64,000 bases of DNA, taken from Membranipora membranacea (Eukaryota > Bryozoa > Gymnolaemata > Cheilostomatida > Membraniporidae). The position numbers were made by a program, and so were the translations under genes. The notes beneath the pieces are model-generated. The model saw nothing but the letters and a program-made list of their open reading frames with translations. It did no database searches and was not told the DNA's origin. The stretch lies in assembly GCA_914767715.1 (NCBI GenBank), contig OU612072.1, positions 6,820,001 to 6,884,000 of the forward strand. The letters are read 5' to 3'. Shown here piece by piece: positions 54,661-64,000 of this stretch. Position 1 is the stretch's first letter, and each line of letters begins with the position of its first letter.

Positions 54661-56724
54661 TTAAAAGTTTGTGTCTTTGAAGAATTGCATAGTAGGAAAT
54701 GTGAGTTTTTTCATATTGATGGTCATTCTATTTAAAAGGCACCGAGATTTGATGCAAGCCAAATCGTTATTGCATTGTCTTTCTAAATAATAGATATTCA
54801 GGTCTTTGGCAAGAAATGTTGTGTCATCTGCATAGGCAAATGAGGTTGAATTTAATGGTAATTTTAGGAGATCATTTACGAATATCAAAAACAGTGTAGG
54901 GGCTAAAATGGACCCTCAAAACTCCAACACTAATTGGTAAAGTTTCAGAGAAACTTTCACGGACCTTCACAAATTGCTCGCGCTGTGACAGAAAAGACAT
55001 AATGATATTATAAGCTGAGCCTCTTATGCCGAAACTGTAGATTTTTTTCAGAAGTATCTGATGATTGACACAGTCAGATGCCTTTTTAAAATCTAAAAAG
55101 ATAAGTGATATGAAGAAGCCTTGTACTTTGGAGTTCATACATTCTTAAATGATTTTGTGAATTGCATCCGAAGATGAAAATCCAGGCCTATATCCGGTTT
55201 GCAGAGGGTGAAGTAAGTTGTTTTTATCAAGGTAGCAATATATGTGTGAATTTATATGCTTTTCTAATAATTTTGATAAAATCGGAAGTACAGAAATTGG
55301 TCTGTAATTAGCCATGCCCTTGGTATCACCCCCCTTAAAATTGGGTGTCACACATGCTAGTTTCCATTCGCATGGGAATTTACCCTCAATTAAAATCCTG
55401 TTGAGCATGTCAGTGAGTATATTTTTGATGTATGGAAAAGTTATTTTCAGTATCATTACAGAAATTCCATCAGATCCTGTGGCCTTATTGTAAGAAATAC
55501 TATTTGAGTATTTGAGGCAATCTATTGGAGTGATATTGGGTATTGAACTTAGGCGTTTGGTTGTTTGATCAGGTATTGAAAACTGAGACTGCGGAATGGC
55601 CTCCTCGAATTTTCCAGCCGCCGTAGCAAAATAGGTGTTGAATGAATGTGAGGGGATGTCTATGTCCTTAGTTTTTTGGACAGATTTCTTTACATTAAGA
55701 GCATCCCATATTGGCTTAGTGTTGCCACCTTTAGATATATCTGTGACATGATTTCTATTCACTCTGCACAGATCACATATTTTCTGTGACTTAAGAGTGT
55801 CTCTTTCTTTCATAGCTCGTTGTACCTCGTTGTCGATCCACACAGGCAAAGTTTGAGATTTTACAAATTTGGTTTTTCTTTTTATGACTTGTGACACAAG
55901 AAATTGATATAAATCACTGAACTTATACACCACAGAGCCTACGTTGTCTTCCCAAAGAATGTGATCCCAGGAGACAGTTTTGTTACGTTTAAAGGACTCA
56001 ATTTTGAATAATCATGATATGCCATTTTGATTCGTTCAGTATGTTTTCGAATTTTGTAATTTTTGTAAGCAAAGATCAAAAAATGGCCACTCAATGAGTA
56101 CTCCATAACACCACTTGAAGAACAAAATATAGATTTTGTGACTTATATATGAAATATTAATGTAACTGTCTTTTCGGTGACCAGGGTAGGGGCATCAATC
56201 GATTGGTGTAAAGAATATTGTGATAAAACGTTACGACTCCACCTACTTTTGGTTTTCCTACCAAGCAAATTAATATTAAAGTCCCCCAATATTGTGATAT
56301 CCTCTGTGTGACCCAAACACTGTTCAATGTAATCACAGAATAAGTCATTCCAGGAAACTGTCTTGTTGGGTGGTCTGTTTATCAGAGAAACTATAAAGGG
56401 TTTACGGAAATTAGGTTTGATTAGAAGTGTGATACTCTCTGGAATCCAGAACAGTTAGGTGCTCATAAGAAACTCCATTCTGTACGTAACAGAGAAGCCC
56501 TCCCCCTGAACTACCTGTTCTGCTTCTTTTAACCATCACATAACCTGGTATCTCAAAAAGTTGTCTTCATCAAATTCATTCGAAAATGTTTCAGATAAAC
56601 AAAAAACGGGATATTTATTTTCCAACAAAATAGCTTTCACTTGATCAGACTTACTTGTCAGACCTCGAATATCTAAGTGAGAAATTGAAAATAAATTATT
56701 CTTGCCCATCATTGATCTTTTCAA
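54661..56724 (-). pseudogene. LINE 2 ORF2 remnants (endonuclease and RT)
   Basis: Endonuclease N-terminus at 56724-56540 (FSISHLDIRGLTSKSDQVKA, SETF). Further endonuclease debris lies at 56350-56160. RT finger and palm are at 55933-55145 (KATGSDGISV, NYRPISVLPILSKLLEK). The next piece, 55138-54872, carries FLDFKKASDCVNHQILL. Then 54888-54661 carries FAYADDTTFLAK with the catalytic YADD. Frames shift between these pieces (for example within the GSILAP motif near 54910), so no active enzyme is encoded. Confidence 0.8.
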
Positions 56725-57358
56725 AATATGATACTATGTGGTCAGAACTAATAGGTAGACCATTTGAATGAAGCGCTGATTGGTACTGCTCTTCGCTAAA
56801 AAATTCAACCCTAAACATTCTGAGCTTTTTTCCCTGTTTTAAAATCCTTGTGCATACTGCACCTGGATAATGAAGATTGATATCGAGCTGTAGAGCCTTT
56901 TCCTCTGTGTCAAGGGGTACACCATTTAACATTGCAATATTCATCTTAAGCGAACAAGGGTCAATGGTCTTCCTAGCAGATGACCCTCCAAAGGAGTCTT
57001 TCTTCCAATCAGAAAGAAGTTTTGTAGCTGACACATCACTATCCAGTTTGATCATTAATATAGGAGAGTCAGATCTGAAATTGTATTTGTTCACTTTTTT
57101 GATGATGGTTGGACCATGGATTTTATTCAAGTCCCTTTTGATGGTGTCTATGTTGAAGTCTTTAAAGACAGCAGAGGTCGTGGTGATATTTACCACTATG
57201 GATTTTTCAGGGTTGAAGTTGGGGTCACACTTTTCTTTTTTATCTTGTTTAACTTTTTTATCTGTTGACTTGTGCCTGGACATATTATGATGTTGGCGAT
57301 CCGATGGAGTTTGTTTAACTCTATTTAAACCTTGGTCATGCCATGGTGTAACTTCCAT
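56696..57358 (-). pseudogene. LINE 2 ORF1, C-terminal RRM-like part
   Basis: 220 residues, in frame with the previous part. The region KSIVVNITTTSAVFKDFNID then PILMIKLDSDVSATKLLSDW, with a second alpha/beta segment (KMNIAMLNGVPLDTEEKALQ), resembles the paired RRM-like folds of LINE ORF1 proteins. It overlaps the start of ORF2 by about 29 nt. Not an independent host gene. Confidence 0.55.
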
Positions 57359-57430
57359 AGCTGAGGATTGCCCAGCATCATGATGATTGATAATATTTGC
57401 ATTTGGCAGAGTGTCTTTGTTGGTAGTGAG

Positions 57431-58327
57431 TTAAGTTTGATTGTTAAACGTCGTGACGATGCGTTCTGATTGAAATGCCAATCTACTATCCATAGTAGAC
57501 TCAATCCATTTAGTCAGCGCGGTGAATTCACCATGTACATGGTCATGAATGGCATTTTCAGTTTTAGTCAGTCGATTGAGTAAATCGGATTGACTCTTCT
57601 CAATTTCGCCAATCTTATATAGTAGGTTATTGATGGTGTTAGAAAGAAGGTGACAGTTATTACAATCACAGGTGTTTGAGTCTATGTGATTGCCTGTTAG
57701 TGATGTGTTGCTGGTTGTTGAGCAATTTTCGGCTGGTGAGAGATCGCTTAATAGTAGTGAGGTATTAGGGATAGAACTCGTTGAAGAATTCTTCATATTG
57801 AGAGCAGCTTCGCACTGCTCCTGGATTGCGCTATTTATTGTGTTGGTTAGAGTGGTTGGGATATTGTCAATGACTAGCGAGTAATATTGCAAAAATGACT
57901 TTACATGTTTAATTCTATTGACAAGAATACGTGATGTTGTGTTGTAGAAATTGACAGTAAATGATTCTTTGTTGTCTTGATCATCAACTGCTAGAACAGA
58001 GCTGACACGAGCACCAGTTTGTTCGCTATTATTTTTCACACGGAGTTTAAGATTTGCCGCAGAAAGTTGTTTTGGCAGAACATTCTTCAAAATTTCATAT
58101 CTGGCAGTATCCAGACTGATGACAACTTGTGGGTTACTCACCGAGCCTTTTATTTCAATCACCGACTCCTTTCGGTATGAGCTGTCAAGTTTTTTCTGAA
58201 TTGCTTTCATCCTTTTAAGCACATATTGCGGAGTTTCAGAGCTCTCTTCTATTTCTTGCAAGCTGCAGGATGACTCACTGCTATCATTAGAGTTCTGCAT
58301 GGACTTCTTGCGCTTTCGTTTAGACAT
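57431..58327 (-). pseudogene. LINE 2 ORF1, N-terminal part
   Basis: A 298-residue minus-strand frame. The N-terminus is basic (MSKRKRKKS) and Ser-rich, the middle is rich in Asn/Ser/Thr, and there is a short coiled-coil-like stretch (NNLLYKIGEIEKSQSDLLNR) near its end. It ends at a single TAA (57433-57431). The same frame is open again for 24 codons before the next ATG, so one stop codon splits a roughly 540-residue ORF1. Nucleic-acid chaperone activity is known for LINE ORF1 proteins; here it is inferred. Confidence 0.6.
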
Positions 58328-58410
58328 ATTTTCAGCAATTTAGGCAAAATTTCAGAGAGAACTTTTGTTGAGCACCTAAGCTGCTTGGCGTCACGCTCAA
58401 CAATCAAATT

Positions 58411-58838
58411 CTTCTCGCTGTAGCATTCTTTTGTGCTTTTGTAGCATCATCTCTTGCAGGAAGTAAGTATCCCTACCGCAATTAAACATAACTTGATGGT
58501 AGTAGTATTGTTGTCCACTAACTCAAAACTGATGTTTCACCTAAAGAGTGTCATTGTTGAATCATTGTTATTTTCATTTATATGAAATTGATTACTGTTG
58601 TCTTCATGCACAATCACCAGTACACAAATTATCCTTTCTCATATTTTCAGGTATACAATGTCTCTGTGTAACAGACCCTTGCCCCTGTGCTGGTGAGTAT
58701 ATTCAGAGTAGATTGAAGGCCACTTCTAAACAATGCTATAAATGGTTTAATGCTCGAAAAGGTGTTTAAATAAAATAAATAGGTTTCTCTCTTTTTTGAA
58801 ACCATCTTCTTTTTCAATTTGTAGATACGATTGGATAA
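58411..58838 (+). pseudogene. family member 17: start codon lost next to LINE 2
   Basis: The signal exon remnant (58411-58462) reads ILLAVAFFCAFVASSLAG, but ATG-AGG is missing (CAATCAAATTCTT instead of CAATCATGAGGATTCTT). Upstream is LINE 2, and a TGA precedes any ATG in frame. Exon 2 (58651-58692) encodes SIQCLCVTDPCPCA; exon 3 (58825-58838) adds DTIG and TAA. Splice sites are intact, including TTTTTCAATTTGTAG, and AATAAA is at 58947-58952. The mature region is undamaged but there is no translation start, so it is called a pseudogene. It is closest to locus 9 and gene 5. Confidence 0.7.
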
Positions 58839-58959
58839 GATCAATGAGCCACAACGGATTTTCTCGTCATCTACCAATGTTCAATGAACTTTCTCACCAA
58901 AACGAAACAACATAAATATTAGACATACCAATAATGAAAGTCACCCAATAAACTCTAAT

Positions 58960-61310
58960 AAAACATCAGAAGTAAAAAAAAAATGTCTCATACTTCCAGA
59001 TACATTGTCATTTTTTGAGTTGATGTAAATGCGAATTTAAATTTCTTATGGACCAAGGCCTGTGTTCAAAGCAGCACCAGTTTCCAATCAAAACCATCGA
59101 TCTCCAGTGAGTCATTTGTGAAATTTTGTAGCTATAAAAAAAATGACAGGGTCAGTTTATATCCTTCCTTGTAAGCAAGAAAGTTTGTACACATAACGTG
59201 CCCCCTTAGGTATCAAAGGTAGTAAACTAGTAAACTTGTAAAAGAGGAAGGAAGGCGTTGTGATTTAAGGCAGGCAAGAACAGCAAAATTCAAAGAAAAT
59301 ATGTTTTATGTCTACACCTCAGACCAATGACTCACCAGACTTACCTTGTATGTACTGAGCACCATTTATTTCTTTTGGTAACCAGGATTGAGAGTAAAAT
59401 GAGAGAGATTACATTTGCTTATTTCTTCTACAGGAAAGTTAGTGTCATACAATGAAGGATTGGACCATTCATTTACTGTTATCCCGCTGTAGCATAAATG
59501 TCAGATGTGTCGGTATTCAGTTGCAGTTTTATTTTAAATCGAAACGGAACCTCAAAAAACTCAACTCAAAGCAAAAAAATATATACTACAGTGTCTCCCA
59601 GGACATTAGTAGTGTTAAGAAGCATGGAAGTGACAAAAAGTAGTAGCTTACTCCCCACCCTAACCTTGGTGATCATAGCCTTCATAATCATATGCCGCAT
59701 AAGTTGAGTAAACAAATATGTAAACTTGATAATATATCAATAATTGTTATTATTATTTATTCTCATTAATAAACATGATTTAATTTACATAATTGTTTAC
59801 AAGTTCTCTTTTGATAGTTCTGTCTGTTGCCTGATTTAGAAGTCCAAGCCAATGGACTACATAGGATGACCACAAACGAAAATGCACATGATCAAAGGTT
59901 TACATGGCGCACTTTACTAGCTGGTTCCGATGAGTGTGTGTTTGTCATGCATACAGTGTAAGGTTGTTAATATGAATTTTGAATAAGCTAAGAGAATGTC
60001 ATAAAGGCCTTATCAAAGAGCTATGGCCTGATGAAAACTAAAACACACAAGGTAGGCTTAGATTCTTACATAGAGATATGTGAGGGGATATTTAGGGGGA
60101 GGGGAAGAAATGTATTCCATTAATAGACTGAGTACTGTCCCACCATTTATACTCACCAGGACAAGTTGAAGCCAGTAAAAACTGTATGCAGAGATTCCAT
60201 ATTACAATAAAGTTGCGACAGTAGTTACTGATCTACGCACTATGATTAAAGAGAAACAGCACACAGACAGTGCATACTATGTGTATGTTTTTTTCAGCCC
60301 TCAGAACCTCTATACTACCTAACTGCAATACCCTTCAGCAATAAAAGCCTCAGAGTGCTCCTCGAGGAGGCATCTCCTGTCACTGAGGCTATAGAATCAG
60401 CAGGTACGTTTAGAATCTGTTGAAAGAGGCTACATAGCCAATTATAATAATATGTATACTGGAAAGTACTTTTTAATACCAGGGACTAAAGAGTCCAAAA
60501 TTGATCGTAACTATGAATGTGTGGTGAGTTTGAGTAGTGGAATTTTGCACGAATGGTGGGTGCCTTGACGATAGGGACCCTGCGCCGATGAGTTGATGGA
60601 AAGCAAACTTCCCTGCACGTGTTTGGCTTAGAGTACAAGCATGTGAGTGAATGGGCAAACATTGTTGCAACGAAACAATGACTAGTTGGCAGCATCCAAG
60701 GTTGCGCAACAGCGTAAGCACACTGATATGTCGAAACACCGAAACTGATAATATGCACTGATGGCTTGATGAGATGGATTGAGAAGCTCAGCAACACATA
60801 GGGCTGGCTTCCTGCTGCTGGGCCCAGTCATGAGGAGGTTGTACTAGGGAATGCCTTAAAACAGCACTTGAAGGCAGTAAAGTTTTAAGGGGGAACACAA
60901 ATACATACATACATAGATGTAACATAATAGTTCAACTACAGGAAAACTGCCTGTGCACCAAGAAATTTTGCTACATGTACCATAGGTCGATCCGATTAAA
61001 ACCACAAAGATTAACTATACCCTGGAAAGGGTTATTTTGTAGGAATATTGTTAATCAGTCAATCCGTAATTTGGCAACTGTACATATAAGCCACACAACA
61101 TTATGATGATTGGCTAGTCTCATCGAATTGTATGACAATCAATCTGGATCATTCAGGACTGACAAGGAAAATGAGATTAATCTATGCAAATCGACCCATT
61201 CCTATGCATATTAATTGGTTTCACAACAATAAAATGAGACTCCCTTTCGACACGTTTTTTGTTGTTTAAATTAAAGTCACTGGGTATTTTCTGAATGTAT
61301 CGCAATAATT
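58960..61310. other. 3' flank of locus 17, then intergenic
   Basis: 58970-59520 is paralogous to the 3' flanks of genes 5 and 9. The rest holds no recognisable gene. 60490-60840 shares a block (GAGTTTGAGTAGTGG, GGTGCCTTGA) with 11570-11660 and looks repetitive. Confidence 0.5.
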
Positions 61311-61317
61311 TTCTAGT

Positions 61318-61649
61318 AAAAGTGACAGTCCTATTAGAAAAGTGGATATATTACCCCAGTAAATCGGATATTGTGAGTTCACAGGGCAATTAAAAATAAT
61401 AAAAAAATGAAAATTGTGGAAAATAGCGTTTAGTTTTTTTTTAATATTTTAGCCTGGATCATAGTGGATCATAGTGATTTATTGCCTCCCCCTGACCACT
61501 ATTATCCACTATGATTGCAATTTTCAGACTTTCCAGCAGTTTTACTGCAACGAGGTTCACAGGCTGTTTTATTTCATATGCCCTAACAACTTTTCAGCCT
61601 GAGATCTCTAAAACCATACCAAACATGGCCTAGTAGGACTGTCACTTTA
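61318..61649. mobile_element. candidate MITE with AAGTGACAGTCCTA ends
   Basis: The left AAAAGTGACAGTCCTATTAG and the reverse complement of the right end, TAAAGTGACAGTCCTACTAG, are inverted repeats about 310 bp apart. The interior has a small palindromic zone (GGATCATAGTGGATC ... ATCCACTATGAT). No frame. Confidence 0.6.
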
Positions 61650-62029
61650 ATAATATTCAGTTTTCAGGAGTGTAAACCTTAGTCATGAATGTATGTGTGT
61701 ATGAATGCGTCAAATTTGATGACTTAGCAATGATCAGCCAAATGTTACCACGATCAGATCAATTTTCAACAAACAGATTTGGAGAGACACTCATAAATGT
61801 TTTGCATATGTTTTACCAAGAACGGGTCAGGTTTGGATTCATTACAATGAAACTTGCATAACTACAGCAGCAATAAATCAACTATTAAATACTTTGGCCT
61901 GTGTCTCATCTTTATTAAGCAATGCAGAGAATTCAAGCTAAACAAAAAATTGAAGTGTATAGATTTTTCGAATGAAGCAATTCAATGCAGAATTTAAATT
62001 TTAAATTTTGTTGTATATATAGAAAACAA

Positions 62030-62035
62030 TTTATT
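62030..62035 (-). terminator. polyadenylation signal of gene 18
   Basis: TTTATT on the plus strand, AATAAA on the minus strand, 86 nt after the stop of gene 18. Confidence 0.5.
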
Positions 62036-62120
62036 TATATTTTTGACGAAACAAAACTCGATTTTAGTGTTCACTACTACAAAAGATGCACAAACTGCTC
62101 TATTACAAATGTGGACTCTA

Positions 62121-62871
62121 TCATGGGATTCCTTGTCTGCCACCACCTGTAATTGAAATCAAACAACAATAGAGGAGTGTCCAACCATTGAGAGAATGTG
62201 TGGATCACCATTATTACTGAACAAGGGATGGCGCAAGTCTTGTTAACTATGTTTTTAATAAAAGACAAATCTTGTTAAATTCCAAGTGTTTTATGCGAGC
62301 AACTTCAGACCAATCAATATGATTAAAGGTTAAAAATTCAAACTCATAAACAAGGTGTCAAAAGAAAGTGGTATATGAACGCCAACTATTAAGCAGAGGA
62401 TACTGTGGTACAAATTGACCTACTACCGTTCACCAATGTCTGAAAAAGGTGTATCTCTGAAATGCTTGTGTTTACTTCGTAAAGATTTGATGGCTAAATA
62501 ATTTACTTACCGCTGCAGGGGCAAGGCGCTCTCACACAGTTGCAAGGTATGTCAAATGGTCCTAAAAATGCGGAAAAAAACAACTTCAATATTTCAAGAG
62601 ACATTCAACATTTTATCTATCAACCACCTTTCACAAGAGATGACCTTAGCAATCACAAACAATGACATAATACATTTATTGTTTATGTTATGCATTCTCT
62701 GACAATACATGTAGAGCGCAGACTCCTGCTAATTAAATATTATAGTGATAGATAATTTCACTCACCAGGTTGGCCAGAACTGCCAGGATTGCCAGGGCCG
62801 CCATAATACCAAGCAGATGTTGGTGAGGCCAGAGCGCAAAGCACTAATACAGCAAGATAGAGAATATTCAT
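62121..62871 (-). CDS. divergent secreted four-Cys peptide with Gly/Pro spacer, gene 18
   Basis: Minus-strand exons are 62871-62766, 62561-62511 and 62146-62121 (stop TGA 62123-62121). Both introns are phase 1; 183 nt joined gives 60 residues. The signal peptide MNILYLAVLVLCALASPTSA differs from the rest of the cluster. Exon 1 also encodes a collagen-like spacer, WYYGGPGNPGSSGQP. Exon 2 gives GPFDIPCNCVRAPCPCS with the same C-X-C-X4-C-X-C core. Exon 3 gives GGGRQGIP through the acceptor TTTCAATTACAG. Shared core, phases and acceptor motif make it a true but older relative. I saw no X-box upstream. Function unknown. Confidence 0.75.
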
Positions 62872-62879
62872 GGTGAGTT

Positions 62880-64000
62880 ATCAGTCTCAGCTTCAACACA
62901 AATCTGAACTCAGACTGATTAGACTTCCGAATTTATATCCATTAACAGCATGCAAGATGATTAATGACGCTTGTGCTATCTCATCTGTGAAATCAGTTGG
63001 CAATAGTCAGGTCAAGGAGTTCAAGACTTGACTCTATAACTCCTTGGTCTGATATTATTTGATTATTTATGTAATGACAGAGTCACTCCAGTTGGCTGAA
63101 ATTTGCTTATAATCATGGAATGAAACAGATAATTTGAAGCTATAGAGGTGGCCAGTGTTACATACATATAATAAATGTTCTACGCAAACACCATTTGTAT
63201 TTTGAGCTTGCTACTTACTAATACTGCAAAGTGGCTACAGCTTCTTATTGCAACTTAAGTGGACAAAAAACGCAGCCAAAGAGAACACTTTCAGAGCAGT
63301 AGTAAGACAAGCGTTCCAGATTGGAGAGGGCTCTGAATAAGACAATGAACAAATGCATACTGTAAGGATGATGAAGACCGGAGAGGGGGAAACATCTTTA
63401 TTGTCAAGTACATTCTCGACATACTGTTGCTAGTATAATTTTTGTTTTATGATATTTTGTGGCAGCTGTATGAACCACAAGACCTATTAATCAAGACTAC
63501 GATACCACATTGCCATTCTCAGCTAGTGCTTAACCACTCTGTTATCCATCAAGATGCATCCTGACACCAACATGGACGTGTGCCTTTCTTGCCGAAGTGT
63601 TGAAGTATAGTATCAAGCAGTGACTTATACTGAAGGTTTGCATCAATTTTACAACTTTTCAAGTAATGAATCGTTCAATATTTGGTGTTGGTATAATTTA
63701 GAGTGAGAAAATGACTAACTTCAATCAATATTTCAAAATTTATGGCTAGTTTCCCTAGTTTAAATATAGCAGACATCAGCACTTTTTATCATACCTTACT
63801 TTTTTAGGATCATGGGAGTAAGGACTTCAATCAGTGGGTATTTGGCTGGATAATAATGAGATGGCGTTGGAGAGAAGTATCAGCAACAAAGGGGTAAATA
63901 CATGGCTTGTGGTAACAAATCATGAGGGATAAACAATTACGACCCTTGATAATCTTCAATGACAGTTTAAGGTAATCTGTCGTTTGTATAAAGTGACCTA
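62880..64000. other. upstream region of gene 18, no further gene seen
   Basis: No signal-exon-like sequence or X-box was found on either strand to the end of the window. ATGAGGGATAAAC at about 63924 is followed by a stop. Confidence 0.45.

Larger units (their letters stand above)
54640..58370 (-). mobile_element. decayed two-ORF non-LTR retrotransposon (LINE 2)
   Basis: On the minus strand, ORF1 (58327 to 56696) is followed by endonuclease and reverse-transcriptase pieces of ORF2 (56724 to 54661), broken by stops and frameshifts. The RT thumb and 3'UTR appear truncated near 54640. The 5' end abuts the start-less signal exon of locus 17 at about 58411, so the insertion may have removed that gene's start and promoter. 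Confidence 0.8.

Noticed and set aside
60486-60797. 103-residue minus-strand frame
   Set aside because: It overlaps another frame of similar length and shares a block with 11570-11660, so it is repetitive DNA. No domain recognised.
60830-60850. CAGTCATGAGGAGGTTG, similar to the family start context
   Set aside because: It runs into TAG after five codons and has no signal peptide.

Overview
The window is AT-rich animal DNA: spliceosomal introns, short exons, AATAAA signals, tRNA-derived SINEs, LINE remnants, MITEs and a solo LTR. There are no bacterial-style genes. It probably comes from a marine invertebrate, but I cannot name the species from sequence alone.

The dominant content is a cluster, spread over nearly the whole 64 kb, of very small three-exon genes for secreted cysteine peptides. 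Exon 1 encodes a signal peptide (typically MR-[IL]-L-x-x-T-x-A-L-[LI]-x-A-[LF]-V-x-S-S-L-A). Exon 2 (33-51 nt) encodes nearly the whole mature peptide. Exon 3 adds only 1-12 residues, the stop and the 3'UTR. All introns are phase 1. In most members exon 2 carries a strict C-X-C-X4-C-X-C core (for example PCLCVTSPCPC, ICECPQNLCLC). A minority carry two or three cysteines behind the same signal exon (starts 213, 5562, 45478, 47888). Reading all exons together, I find 12 precursors with an intact reading frame: starts 213, 5562, 9567, 12752, 20861, 28178, 30787, 42596(-), 45478, 47888, 52388 and 62871(-). One more (8015) has an uncertain last exon. Nine further loci are broken or partial: 15887, 16716, 33228, 36715, 38852, 41012(-), 44352(-), 51440 and 58411. 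No member is recognisable to me as a named family.

About 110-155 bp upstream of almost every start codon (about 1.2 kb in one copy split by an LTR) lies a 14-bp imperfect palindrome of the type GTTGCTATGGTGAT, on the gene's own strand. It matches the RFX-factor X-box consensus at 12-14 of 14 positions. The cluster therefore looks co-regulated.

Layout. 0-7 kb: two-Cys genes 1 and 2, separated by a 5'-truncated LINE. 8.08-26.6 kb: a 7.15-kb tandem duplication; its second copy carries a 1,069-bp solo LTR (splitting the promoter of the gene at 20861) and a 3.25-kb TIR element, and one duplicated gene has a nonsense codon. 27-33 kb: the MRLLLVT subfamily with MITEs. 33-40 kb: pseudogenes. 41-44.4 kb: an inverted segment with minus-strand members. 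45-53.5 kb: four further loci and several TIR or hairpin elements. 54-58.4 kb: a decayed two-ORF LINE on the minus strand. 58.4-59 kb: a gene with no start codon. 62.1-62.9 kb: a divergent minus-strand member with a Gly/Pro-rich spacer.

Taken together this is a birth-and-death array of secreted micro-peptides in which signal exon, mature exon and tail exon are phase-compatible modules. Function is unknown; defence, signalling, venom-like or metal-binding roles are all open.
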